64,000 nucleotides of DNA from Lachnospiraceae oral taxon 107 str. F0167. GTDB taxonomy: Bacteria; Bacillota; Clostridia; Lachnospirales; Lachnospiraceae. How positions within the stretch are numbered: the first letter of the stretch is position 1; every line of letters begins with the position of its first letter. A program made the position numbers and the translations under genes. Location of the stretch: contig GL890587.1 in assembly GCA_000209465.1 (NCBI GenBank), forward strand, positions 62,001 to 126,000, in the 5' to 3' direction. The notes below the pieces were generated by a model. It ran no database searches. It worked only from the letters and a program-made list of their open reading frames with translations, and had not been told where the DNA came from. Below are positions 27,622 through 36,565 of this stretch, in pieces.

Positions 27622-28641
27622 ATGAAAAAACACAGTTTTTTAATAAGTATGGCGATTTTTGTAATTATTATAATCGTCAGCTTTATATCTATGATGAGCA
27701 GGGTAGCACCGCCCAAAAAGAATGTTATAAAGATAGGTCTATGCCTATACAGATTTGATGATACCTTTATATCAAATGTCAGACAGGAGATTGAAGAATA
27801 TGTAAAGGAATATGAAAAAGAGTATGGCATTAAGATAAATCTTGAGGTGGTGGATGCCAGAGACAATCAAAACACACAGAATCATCAGGTGGAGAGATTT
27901 GTATCTCTAAATTATGATGTGCTTTTGATAAATGTGGTGGACAGATTTGCCGCTTCAAATATGATTGAAACTGCCGTAGGGGCAAAAATACCGATAGTAT
28001 TTTTTAATCGAAAGCCTGTAGATGATGATTTAAACAGGGCGGATAATATATATTATATAGGAGCCGGTCCAAAATCGGCAGGTATTGAGCAGGCAAGGAT
28101 AATAATAGATGCCTATAATGAAAATCCGCATAGCATAGATATAAATAATGACGGTGTGATAAATTATCTGCTTTTAGAAGGAGAGCCGAGCCATCAGGAT
28201 TCACTTCTAAGAACCGAATGGGTGATAAAAACTTTGCAGGAGAATAATATTCCCATAAATAAGTTAAACGGTGCCATAGGAAACTGGGAGAGGGCGCAGG
28301 GCTCCGCACTTATGGAGGAATGGCTGAATGAGTATAAAGATATAGATTTGGTTATTTCAAATAATGATGATATGGCGCTTGGAGCTATAGATGCGATAGA
28401 AAGAGCAAATAATATAACCGGTATAAAGATAGTCGGTATAGACGGAACAAAGGAAGCACTGGAAGCTATAAATGCAGGTAAGCTTTTAGGTACTATAGAA
28501 AGTGATAAAAAGGAATACGCCAAAGCTGTTGTGGAGATAGCAATGTTTGCCATAGGAAAATCGTCACTGCCCGAGGATATCAAATCCAAGCTGCTTGATA
28601 ACAGAACCTATGATGTGGAACAAATTCCGAGGAAAAAATAA
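27622..28641 (+). CDS. Membrane-anchored galactose/glucose-binding protein (MglB-like)
   Basis: The 339-residue product has an N-terminal membrane anchor (FLISMAIFVIIIIVSFISMM) without lipobox. Its sugar-binding domain has IKIGLCLYRFDDTFISNVRQ, the calcium loop DINNDGVINYLLLEGEP that is diagnostic of MglB-type galactose/glucose-binding proteins, and the hinge region VISNNDDMALGAIDAIE. It is the last gene of the dtd-TCS run and ends before a terminator. Without MglA/MglC in the neighbourhood it is probably a receptor for the adjacent two-component system. AGGAGG precedes the ATG. Confidence 0.88.
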   Translation: MKKHSFLISMAIFVIIIIVSFISMMSRVAPPKKNVIKIGLCLYRFDDTFISNVRQEIEEYVKEYEKEYGIKINLEVVDARDNQNTQNHQVERFVSLNYDVLLINVVDRFAASNMIETAVGAKIPIVFFNRKPVDDDLNRADNIYYIGAGPKSAGIEQARIIIDAYNENPHSIDINNDGVINYLLLEGEPSHQDSLLRTEWVIKTLQENNIPINKLNGAIGNWERAQGSALMEEWLNEYKDIDLVISNNDDMALGAIDAIERANNITGIKIVGIDGTKEALEAINAGKLLGTIESDKKEYAKAVVEIAMFAIGKSSLPEDIKSKLLDNRTYDVEQIPRKK

Positions 28642-28727
28642 ATTAACGAAGTATGTATACCGATAGGAAAAAATATTTTTGTACAAAGTTCCCAGTTATT
28701 TTATATAAAAATTGTGGATGAAATACT

Positions 28728-28760
28728 AAAAAGAGCATTGACTTTTATGCTCTTTTTTAT
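28728..28760 (+). terminator. Terminator after the sugar-binding protein gene
   Basis: AAAAAGAGCAT pairs with ATGCTCTTTTT around an 8-base loop, followed by T-rich sequence. It closes the two-component operon; the rest of 28642-28842 holds no gene. Confidence 0.9.
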
Positions 28761-28842
28761 TATGATGAAATCCTAAAGATTAGAACATCTTTCTGAGAGA
28801 TGTTTTTGGGGACCTTTCTTTAAATAATTCTATAGGAGTTTT

Positions 28843-29850
28843 ATGAGGCATATTATAGCGGTGATTGATGAGGATATACGCTTTGCCTTAAAATTATCTG
28901 ATTTTTTATCAAAGGAGGATAGGATTCCTTTCAAAGCGGTCGCTTATACTTCATTCCAAATGTATAAAAATGAAACTTCTTCTATGGAGGTAGTGGCATT
29001 TATCACAGATTTTGATAATGTAGATGAATGCATAAGTACCGGGATTCCGGTTATTCTTTTATCAGATGATGCAATGGTAAAGTCTAAATACGCTGAATCT
29101 TCAAAGCTTTTCTGCTCAATATTCAAATTTTGCGGTGTACATATTATTGTGGATGAACTGCTGGGATTTTTTGCAAAAAACTCTTCACTCGGGTTTAGCG
29201 GCACCGGTAAAAACACGAGGGTTTACGGGGTGTACTCTCCTATAAACAGATGCGGAAGATCCAGCATGTCCGTTGCACTGCATTCTTATTTTTGTTCTTT
29301 ATCCACAAGTTCTTTGCTGATTTCCTTTGATGAATATGATTCGGTTTTTGCAGTTTTAAGAAAAGAAAACAGCAGAGATTTATCTGATGTATTTTACGGA
29401 TATAAAACAGGTGATTTGAATTTTGCAAAGCTTGGAGAATGTATAAGCAGAGTGGAAGATTTAAATATTGTACTGCCGGCAAGATATAATGAGGATTTAT
29501 TTTATTTATCCGACAGTGAATTATTAAAATTTATAAATGATATTACTGTATCAAATTTATTTGAAATTATTGTGATAGATTTTGGCAGTATAGGCAGAAG
29601 AACGATGCAGGTTTTAGATATATGTGAAAAGATATTCTGTCCGGTAATAGGTGAGAGTAATGGGGTGGAATTATCAAAGCTTAACGAGTTTAAATCACTT
29701 CTTGGGAGAAACGGATACCCGGAAATACTTCAAAAGCTATATGAAATAAAACTGCCGAATGAGGATATCTCTATGGATATATTCAATTTTGCCAAATTAA
29801 AAAGACATGAATATTATTTGCAGATTTCAAAAATAGCAGAGGGCTTATGA
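28843..29850 (+). CDS. TadZ/CpaE-like pilus-assembly ATPase homologue with altered P-loop
   Basis: The 335-residue protein begins with a receiver-like domain (HIIAVIDEDIRFALKLSDFL, about 1-110), followed by a MinD/ParA-type domain from about 125. The position expected for the deviant Walker A box reads SPINRCGRSSMSVAL and lacks both lysines of the KGGxGKT pattern, while the later IIVIDFGSIGRRTMQ resembles Walker B. TadZ proteins place the Tad apparatus in the cell. Nucleotide binding is doubtful here. It is the first gene of the tad cluster, and its stop overlaps the prepilin-peptidase start (ATGA). Confidence 0.8.
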   Translation: MRHIIAVIDEDIRFALKLSDFLSKEDRIPFKAVAYTSFQMYKNETSSMEVVAFITDFDNVDECISTGIPVILLSDDAMVKSKYAESSKLFCSIFKFCGVHIIVDELLGFFAKNSSLGFSGTGKNTRVYGVYSPINRCGRSSMSVALHSYFCSLSTSSLLISFDEYDSVFAVLRKENSRDLSDVFYGYKTGDLNFAKLGECISRVEDLNIVLPARYNEDLFYLSDSELLKFINDITVSNLFEIIVIDFGSIGRRTMQVLDICEKIFCPVIGESNGVELSKLNEFKSLLGRNGYPEILQKLYEIKLPNEDISMDIFNFAKLKRHEYYLQISKIAEGL

Positions 29851-30326
29851 TTTATTATATAGTGGGAAGTATGTTGTTTGTCGCAGCAGTGACGGATATA
29901 CTTTGTCGAAAGATACCTAATATTATTATTTTTATATATTTTACAATAGGTATGGCTGTATTAAGCTTAGATTTTTTTATAAGAGTTCTTGTTTCATTAT
30001 TTCTTTTTTCAATTCTTTATAATCTCAGATTTTTCGGTGCCGGAGATATAAAAATATTTGCACTTGTAATAGGTTTTTTGGGTACCTATGAGGGAGTGAA
30101 TCTTACGGTAACAGCTCTGGTTTTGGCAGGCATCGGCTCATTGGTATATATGATTTTTACCAATCAACTGATTGAGAGAATAAATAAGCTTACAGACTAT
30201 TGCATGAGAGTAGTTTCTGCCGGCAGACTTTTAAGATACCATGAATACAATCTGAAGGATAAATATTTGATACCCATATCTCCATATTTTCTGGCAGGCT
30301 TTATATTGTGGAGGTGCTTTTGTTAA
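29847..30326 (+). CDS. Prepilin peptidase (A24, TadV/CpaA-like)
   Basis: This 159-residue integral membrane aspartic peptidase cuts the leader of Flp-type pilins. The first catalytic Asp lies in VTDILCRKIPN (near residue 18) and the second in FGAGDIKIFALVIG (GxGD motif). About five membrane segments are seen. It is the short TadV type, without a methyltransferase domain. It overlaps the upstream gene by four bases and the next gene by seven. A second, divergent A24 peptidase is encoded 6.7 kb further in the same cluster. Confidence 0.9.
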   Translation: MIYYIVGSMLFVAAVTDILCRKIPNIIIFIYFTIGMAVLSLDFFIRVLVSLFLFSILYNLRFFGAGDIKIFALVIGFLGTYEGVNLTVTALVLAGIGSLVYMIFTNQLIERINKLTDYCMRVVSAGRLLRYHEYNLKDKYLIPISPYFLAGFILWRCFC

Positions 30327-31585
30327 ACAAAAAAATAAAAGATAATGATATTCTAAGGATACAGGTAGTAAAAAGTGAAGATGAAAGCCCGCAAAAGGGT
30401 GAGAGCATATATTTACAATTAAAAAACGAAATAAGAGATAAGCTGTCGGATCTTAGAAATATAGATGATGAAGAATTATATAAGATAATAGACAGCGAGA
30501 TAATACATAAGGAACATTCTTTTTATATTCCTCTTGAAGAAAAATTAAATATCAGAAGTTCATTATTTGATTCATTCAGAAGACTGGATATATTACAGGA
30601 ATTATTGGATTCCAAGGATATAACGGAGATAATGGTAAACGGAAAAGATGATATCTTTGTAGAAAAATGCGGAAAAGTAATTAAATGGGATAAATCCTTT
30701 GTCAGCAATGAGGTTTTGGAAGATATGATACAGCAGATAGTAAGCAAGGTAAACAGGGTGGTAAATGTATCTTCACCTATTGCGGATGCGAGATTATCAG
30801 ACGGTTCCAGAGTACATATAGTGTTGCCGCCGATATCACTGGACGGTCCGATTATCACCATCAGAAAGTTTCCGGAAGCTATAAGCATGGAGAGGATGAT
30901 TATATATAAAACCTTGTCGGAGGAATGTGCAAAGTTTTTGGAGATGCTTGTATGCTCAGGCTATAATATTTTTATATCGGGCGGTACAAACTCCGGAAAG
31001 ACTACATTTTTAAATGCATTATCAGGCTATATACCAAAGGAGGAGAGAGTAATTACCATCGAGGACTCCGCGGAATTACAGCTGATGCATATAAAAAATA
31101 TAGTAAGACTTGAAACTAAAAATGCCACTCTGAGCGGTGACGGAAGTATCGGTATAGGTGATTTGATAAGAGCATCACTTAGAATGAATCCTGACAGGAT
31201 AATAGTAGGTGAGGTAAGAGGCAGAGAGGCGCTTGATATGTTACAGGCAATGAATACAGGGCATGACGGTTCTCTTAGTACAGGGCATGGAAACAGCGCC
31301 AAGGATATGCTCGCAAGACTTGAGACCATGGTTTTAAGCGGTGCGGATTTGCCTCTGCCGGCTATAAGAGCACAGATAGCAAGTGCTATAGATATAATGA
31401 TACATCTGGGAAGGCTCAGAGAAGGGGAAAGAAAGATGCTTGAGATTTTGGAGGTTTTGCCCTATGAAAATGGGGAAATTGGACTTAATAAGCTCTATGA
31501 GTTTGATATGGAGGAAAAAATCCATAAAAAGGTCGGAGAACTCAAAAACAGACAGAAATTGTTCGCAGCAGGCTATAGATTATAA
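30320..31585 (+). CDS. Tad secretion ATPase (TadA/CpaF, GspE family)
   Basis: The 421-residue ATPase powers Flp pilus assembly. It has the N-terminal domain ending in ITEIMVNGKDDIFVEKCGK, Walker A GGTNSGKTTFLNAL, the Asp box ERVITIEDSAELQL, Walker B DRIIVGEVRGREALDML and the His box STGHGNSAKDMLARLE. TTG 30320 is chosen as start because GGAGGTG lies just before it; an upstream GTG (30308) would overlap that ribosome site. It overlaps tadV, and its 3' end overlaps the tadB-like gene or abuts it, depending on the tadB start. Confidence 0.94.
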   Translation: MLNKKIKDNDILRIQVVKSEDESPQKGESIYLQLKNEIRDKLSDLRNIDDEELYKIIDSEIIHKEHSFYIPLEEKLNIRSSLFDSFRRLDILQELLDSKDITEIMVNGKDDIFVEKCGKVIKWDKSFVSNEVLEDMIQQIVSKVNRVVNVSSPIADARLSDGSRVHIVLPPISLDGPIITIRKFPEAISMERMIIYKTLSEECAKFLEMLVCSGYNIFISGGTNSGKTTFLNALSGYIPKEERVITIEDSAELQLMHIKNIVRLETKNATLSGDGSIGIGDLIRASLRMNPDRIIVGEVRGREALDMLQAMNTGHDGSLSTGHGNSAKDMLARLETMVLSGADLPLPAIRAQIASAIDIMIHLGRLREGERKMLEILEVLPYENGEIGLNKLYEFDMEEKIHKKVGELKNRQKLFAAGYRL

Positions 31586-32312
31586 TGTATATAAGTTTAG
31601 TCTTATCGAGTGGCTAAGATACAGTTTTATGGCTGTTGTAACGGCAGCTTTGGGTTCATATATATTTTATAAAAGTGTGATTATATTCTTTGTTTTATTG
31701 CCATTCTGTTTTTTATATCCCAATTTTAAAAGAAAAGAACTTATAAATGTAAAGAAAAGGAAGCTGGTGCTTGAATTTAAGGAAGCCATAATGATTATTT
31801 CCTCTTTGCTGAGTGCAGGTTATTCTTTGGAGAACTCAATAAAGGAAGCTTTGGTTGAACTTAGACTTCTATATTCAAAAGATAATCTTATAATAAAGGA
31901 ATTTGAATATATAAATCAGCTTATCTATATGAATATCAGTGTTGAGAGGGCATTTGACGATTTGGCATACAGAAGTCACAGCGAGGATATCAGAAGCTTT
32001 GCCAAGGTTTTAAGGATTGCAAAAAGGAGCGGAGGTGAACTTGTAAGTATTATTTCACATACGGTCAATGTTATAGCGGATAAGGTGAGAATAAAGGAAG
32101 AGATAATAACCATGACTGCCGCAAAAAGATTTGAGCAGAGCGTGATGAATGTTTTCCCGCTTTTTATAGTTCTATACATTGATATAAGTTCTCCGGGATT
32201 TTTTAATATTATGTACACTACGATTATAGGCAGGATATGTATGAGTTTTGGACTGATTATGTATTTATTTGCTATATATATTTCCAAAGGTCTTTTAAAT
32301 ATAGAGGTATAG
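31497..32312 (+). CDS. TadB-like inner-membrane platform protein (T2SS F family), start uncertain
   Basis: The conserved part begins at about 31578 with DYNVYKFSLIEWLRYSF, then a membrane pair (YIFYKSVIIFFVLLPFCF), the F-domain helices (FKEAIMIISSLLSAGYSLEN, FAKVLRIAKRSGGELVSIIS) and two C-terminal membrane segments. TadB and TadC together form the inner-membrane platform. In frame, the only ATGs are 31497, which lies deep inside tadA, and 31629, which would remove the conserved N-terminus. No GTG or TTG lies near 31578, although ATA 31575 does. I list 31497; the real start may be non-canonical. Confidence 0.8.
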   Translation: MSLIWRKKSIKRSENSKTDRNCSQQAIDYNVYKFSLIEWLRYSFMAVVTAALGSYIFYKSVIIFFVLLPFCFLYPNFKRKELINVKKRKLVLEFKEAIMIISSLLSAGYSLENSIKEALVELRLLYSKDNLIIKEFEYINQLIYMNISVERAFDDLAYRSHSEDIRSFAKVLRIAKRSGGELVSIISHTVNVIADKVRIKEEIITMTAAKRFEQSVMNVFPLFIVLYIDISSPGFFNIMYTTIIGRICMSFGLIMYLFAIYISKGLLNIEV

Positions 32313-32315
32313 CCG

Positions 32316-33545
32316 ATGAAAAAACATTTAAAAAGAATCTTTTGGGATAATAAAAAATATTGGATGGTCGTATTTTTAAGCTTTATATTATTTGGGCTTT
32401 GTACTTTATTTTTAAAAAACAATACAGTGACCGATAATTATATCAGCAGACCGGGTGTGGATGAGTATGATGCCGAAATGGAAATTGAGGTAGAGGGATT
32501 ACTTGATAAGCCGCAAAGAATGGAAATACCGGTATCTAAAAGGCTGTATTCGGAATCTGAGGCAAAAGAAGCCATAAAGGCTGCTCTGGAGAAAGCTTTA
32601 AAGATTCTCCCCGGAAAAAATAATTCACTTCAAAATGTCACGGAAAATTTGAATCCGATAAATGAAATAAGCGAGCTTGGAATAAGTATAAGATGGGATT
32701 TTGGAGATACGGAACTTATAGATATATCGGGTAATGTTTATAATGAGAATCTAAGTGAAAATACTGATTTGGATATAGAAGCTACTTTGATTTATGAATC
32801 TTATGAGGAGAGTTATATTATTCCTGTAAGGATTTGCCCGAAAACATTATCGGAGGAAGAGAGAATTTTAAAGGGATTAAGGGAGGTAATAATACAGGCT
32901 GATAAAGAACAGATAGAAAAAGACGGATATATTTTACCTGAAACATATAGCGGCAGAAAGCTGATATATCGCTTCAGAGAAAATACGGATTTTAATCTTA
33001 TATGGATAATTGGAGTAATTATAGCACTACTTTTATATCTAAGGGAAAAAGAGAGGGAAAAGTTTAATCTTGAAAAAATAAAAAGGGAACTTATGAAGGA
33101 TTATCCCGATATTGTGTCAAAGTTGATTGTATTTATAGGTGCAGGTCTTTCTGTCAGGCAGTCATGGGAAAGCATAGTAAAAGATTATGAGAACGAATAC
33201 AGAGAGAATAATGAAAAAAGATATGCTTATGAAGAAATGGCAAAAGCCTATGAAAGATTAAAAAACGGTACTCATGAAAATATTGTATATAAGGATTTTG
33301 GCAGAAGCTGTTCTTTAAGGCAGTATATGAAACTTGCGTCATTGCTTGAGCAAAACAGAAGGAGCGGAATTTCAAATCTGCATACTTTACTCAGTATGGA
33401 ATCTCAAAGTGCTTGGGATGAAAGATTGAATCTGGCAAGGAGAGAGGGTGAAGAACTTAATACAAAGCTTCTTTTACCATTATTCATAATGCTTTTAATA
33501 GTAATGATGATGATAATTGTACCTGCATTGTTGATATTTTATTAA
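32316..33545 (+). CDS. TadC-like platform protein (T2SS F family)
   Basis: The 409-residue protein starts with a membrane helix (YWMVVFLSFILFGLCTLFL) and has an extracytoplasmic region of about 190 residues that is unusual for TadC. Then come a second helix (LIWIIGVIIALLLYL), the F domain (DYPDIVSKLIVFIGAGLSVR, later LASLLEQNRRSGISNLHTLL) and a C-terminal helix ending LIVMMMIIVPALLIFY. It follows the tadB-like gene by three bases. The outside domain may contact wall or pilus components; that is inference. Confidence 0.85.
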   Translation: MKKHLKRIFWDNKKYWMVVFLSFILFGLCTLFLKNNTVTDNYISRPGVDEYDAEMEIEVEGLLDKPQRMEIPVSKRLYSESEAKEAIKAALEKALKILPGKNNSLQNVTENLNPINEISELGISIRWDFGDTELIDISGNVYNENLSENTDLDIEATLIYESYEESYIIPVRICPKTLSEEERILKGLREVIIQADKEQIEKDGYILPETYSGRKLIYRFRENTDFNLIWIIGVIIALLLYLREKEREKFNLEKIKRELMKDYPDIVSKLIVFIGAGLSVRQSWESIVKDYENEYRENNEKRYAYEEMAKAYERLKNGTHENIVYKDFGRSCSLRQYMKLASLLEQNRRSGISNLHTLLSMESQSAWDERLNLARREGEELNTKLLLPLFIMLLIVMMMIIVPALLIFY

Positions 33546-33604
33546 AAAAACAAAAGAATGTGAATTTCACAAAATAGCGGCTTTTATGCCGGAAAGGAGA
33601 AGGT

Positions 33605-33781
33605 ATGTTGGATTTTTGGAAGGATTTTATGGAAAATGAAGATGGAGTAGGTGTTATAGAAATTGTTTTGGTTCTGGTAGTTCTTATAGGTCTGGTCTTA
33701 ATATTTAAAGGTAATATCAGTAAGCTCTTAAACAATATCTTTAAGGAAATCAATAAGAAATCAAAAGAGGTATATAATTGA
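33605..33781 (+). CDS. Flp-type pilin (58 residues)
   Basis: The short product starts MLDFWKDFMENEDGVGVIEI and continues with a hydrophobic helix (VLVLVVLIGLVLIFK) and an amphipathic basic tail. The Flp processing signature is present: cleavage would follow EDG, with Glu at position +5 (VGVIE); the usual Tyr after it is Ile. This is the expected major pilin of the Tad cluster and lies between the platform genes and the pseudopilin-like genes. GGAAAGGAGAAGGT precedes the ATG. Its stop overlaps the TTG start of the next gene. Confidence 0.85.
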   Translation: MLDFWKDFMENEDGVGVIEIVLVLVVLIGLVLIFKGNISKLLNNIFKEINKKSKEVYN

Positions 33782-35676
33782 AAAAAAGCGGTTCTGTTAC
33801 CATCTTTGTATGCCTGATATTTATTTGCATCAGTGCATTGATATGCGGACTTTTGGAGTCGGCAAGAACCTCAGGTGCGAGATTGTATTTACAGACTGCA
33901 GGAGACTCGGCAATAGATTCATTATTCAGCAGATATCATAGGGAACTATGGGATAATTATAAAATACTCGCATTAGAGAGCGAGAGTGATGAAAATATAA
34001 GCGAACTTATGCTTTCTTATATGCAGCCATATATAGAAAACAGCGGAATGTACCGGATTCAAAATCCACAGATAAAGCTGAATAAAAAAATTAGTCTAAG
34101 TGACAATGGGGGAATGTATTTGGAGCAGGAAATCATTGACTATATGAGTCTTGGAGTTTTTGAATCTGTATTTGACGGCTCTCCTGATGATTTGTGGAAA
34201 GATATAGAAGATGCTATGAGTATGGAGAAAATTACCACCGACTACGGACTCGGTTCAAAAGAAGCCGTAGAGGTGGAAAAGGCATTAAAAAGGCTTTCCG
34301 AAAATATAGAAAAGCAGGAAGAGATAAGGTCTAAGATGAAGTCGGCAGTTAGTGCACAAAATATTTCAGAGATAAAAAAGCTGTGCAAGGATCTTAAAAG
34401 CACTCTGAAAAAAGTTCCGGATCTCATAAAAAAATATGAGAAAAAGGCTGACAGGATGTCTGAAAAAATAAGGGAAATAGAAAATAAAAATGCCGACAAT
34501 ATTTCAAAGCTTTCAGAAAGTAACAGGGAATATATAGATGGTGAGATATCAAAGTTTAAAGAATATGTGGATAAGGACAGTGAAAGAAGAATAGAGATTT
34601 CGGCTCTTGCAGGCTTAAGTGAAAGTATGATATCGGAGGTGGAGGAACTTGAGTCCGATATAGAAAGCCTGCAGGAGATGATGGAAGCCGAAGATGATGA
34701 GGAGCAGGATTATGATATCGGTGAGGCATGGAATAATCTTGGTTCAGGTATAGATGCGCTTACGGTAATGAGACTTAATTTTAAATATGGGATAGCGGAT
34801 GAAGAAAAGGAAGAAAAGCTGAAGCAGGTAAAGGAACTCATATCGGACGGGATTTTTTCTTTGGTCATACCTGAAAACAGAGAGGTATCAAATAAGAGTA
34901 TTAACAGATTGAGTCTGCCGTCAAATGCGATTACAGGAGGTTATAGCGGCAGGAATCTTGCACAGAGACTTTTAGTAAATGAATATATGGGAACATATTT
35001 TGCCGACTTTACAGATGATATAGATACTCCGCTTTCCTATGAGCTCGAATATATATTAAACGGTGATACTTCCGACAGGATAAATCTTGAAAATGCAATC
35101 CTTAAAATACTGGCTATAAGAGAGGGGCTGAATTATATGCATATAATATCAGATGCCTCAAAGATGCAAAGTGCACAGGAACTGGCGACAGTGATAAGCG
35201 GTGTTTTATGTTTGCCGCAGATTACTCTTCTTATAAAGTTTTTGATAATAGCGGTATGGGCATTGGTGGAGTCGGCAATAGATTTAAGATGCCTTTTATC
35301 CGGTGGAAAGGTGCCTTTAATAAAGAGTAGGGATGATTGGAGTGCCGATTTGGATTCCATATTTGATATTTTAAACAATAATTCTCTAAGAGAAAAAGAG
35401 GCATCATCAAGGGGGATAAACTATGAGGGATATTTGAAAATGCTTTTGTATATAGAAGAACCTGTAAAAAGAAATTTCAGGATGATGGATATAATGCAGT
35501 TAGATATATCAAGAAGTCAAAATGATTTTTTGATAAATGATATGGTATACGGCATTGAGGCGGATATAGGATGTGGTGCAAAAAGGCTGTTCAGTGAGAT
35601 TTCCTTTTTCTCAGAGGAGTTTGTCGGACTTGACTCAGGTTATGATATGGCAGTCAAAGTCGAAAAAATATATTGA
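33778..35676 (+). CDS. DUF5702-type Tad-associated exported protein
   Basis: The 632-residue protein starts at TTG with KKSGSVTIFVCLIFICIS, a class III signal-like membrane helix, then ALICGLLESARTSGARLYLQ, as in DUF5702 proteins of clostridial tad loci. The long outside part contains charged helices likely to form coiled coils (about 160-300). A hydrophobic patch ITLLIKFLIIAVWALVESAI lies near 485. A structural role in the pilus or a large pseudopilin role is plausible; function is unknown. It overlaps the pilin gene by four bases (TTGA). Confidence 0.82.
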   Translation: MKKSGSVTIFVCLIFICISALICGLLESARTSGARLYLQTAGDSAIDSLFSRYHRELWDNYKILALESESDENISELMLSYMQPYIENSGMYRIQNPQIKLNKKISLSDNGGMYLEQEIIDYMSLGVFESVFDGSPDDLWKDIEDAMSMEKITTDYGLGSKEAVEVEKALKRLSENIEKQEEIRSKMKSAVSAQNISEIKKLCKDLKSTLKKVPDLIKKYEKKADRMSEKIREIENKNADNISKLSESNREYIDGEISKFKEYVDKDSERRIEISALAGLSESMISEVEELESDIESLQEMMEAEDDEEQDYDIGEAWNNLGSGIDALTVMRLNFKYGIADEEKEEKLKQVKELISDGIFSLVIPENREVSNKSINRLSLPSNAITGGYSGRNLAQRLLVNEYMGTYFADFTDDIDTPLSYELEYILNGDTSDRINLENAILKILAIREGLNYMHIISDASKMQSAQELATVISGVLCLPQITLLIKFLIIAVWALVESAIDLRCLLSGGKVPLIKSRDDWSADLDSIFDILNNNSLREKEASSRGINYEGYLKMLLYIEEPVKRNFRMMDIMQLDISRSQNDFLINDMVYGIEADIGCGAKRLFSEISFFSEEFVGLDSGYDMAVKVEKIY

Positions 35677-35689
35677 AGGGAGGTTTTGT

Positions 35690-36565
35690 ATGTCCTCTTA
35701 TAATAAAAATTTTAGAAATAAAAAAATGAAAGCTCTCCAAGCATGCAGGTATAAGAGGACTCACAAAGCCTCTCTCAGTATAGAGGCGGCTATGTGCTTT
35801 TGCCTTTTTATTATAGCTATGGCAATACTTATAATGCCTTTTGATATGATGAATACCGATAGAAAGATAAGAGGTTTAACAGAGGCTATATGTAAGGATG
35901 CCTGCCAATATGCCTATACTTATTACAGATTGCAGGGGAAAAGAGAAGAAAGCGGTGAAAATTATGACCATAGTGCTATGGAAAATATAAAGGGTGTGTT
36001 TATAGGGGGAGCCGTCGGAAGTTTTGCGGTTTCCAGGATAAATGCCGATATAAAGGATAAAAATATAAAAAATATAAGCGGTATTTTATCATCCTGTATG
36101 TCTGACGGGGAAACTATATGCATAAGGATTGATTATAAATATTCACTGCCCATAGGAATACTCGGTAAAAACAGTATTGATCAGACTGTAATAGCTTCAA
36201 GAAGAGCGTGGATAGGTGCTGATGGTGGAAAGTCCGGTGAATCGGGGATAAATGATGATGAGTATGTATATATAGGCAAAAATGCGACAAGATATCATAT
36301 AGATAGGAGATGCCATTATCTTTATAATGATTTGCAGTCGGCGTCTTTTTCATCTGTGGAGAGCCTTAGAAATGATAACGGTGCGAGGTATCATGCCTGT
36401 GAGAGATGTGGAAGTCAAGGCGGTACAACAGTTTATATAATGCCATCAGGTACAAGATATCACTTTGATCCCGATTGCAATGCCATTATTGCCTATGTAC
36501 AAAGGGTAAAGCGTTCAGAGGTGGAGCATCTGGGAGTCTGCTCTTATTGTGGAGGTAGCCATTGA
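35690..36565 (+). CDS. TadE-like pseudopilin fused to two Ada-like metal-binding modules
   Basis: The 291-residue protein begins with a basic stretch and the pseudopilin signal KASLSIEAAMCFCLFIIAMA (residues about 26-45). After an exported domain (about 60-180), the C-terminus contains two tandem modules. The first is ATRYHIDRRCHYL through ARYHACERCG; the second is GTRYHFDPDCNAI through HLGVCSYCG. Each has the YH-x(n)-C ... C-x2-C arrangement of the small Ada-type metal-binding domain. Two such modules at the tip of a pseudopilin are unusual and suggest ligand binding at the pilus end. The ATG at 35690 has GGGAGG upstream. The stop overlaps the next TTG start. Confidence 0.8.
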   Translation: MSSYNKNFRNKKMKALQACRYKRTHKASLSIEAAMCFCLFIIAMAILIMPFDMMNTDRKIRGLTEAICKDACQYAYTYYRLQGKREESGENYDHSAMENIKGVFIGGAVGSFAVSRINADIKDKNIKNISGILSSCMSDGETICIRIDYKYSLPIGILGKNSIDQTVIASRRAWIGADGGKSGESGINDDEYVYIGKNATRYHIDRRCHYLYNDLQSASFSSVESLRNDNGARYHACERCGSQGGTTVYIMPSGTRYHFDPDCNAIIAYVQRVKRSEVEHLGVCSYCGGSH

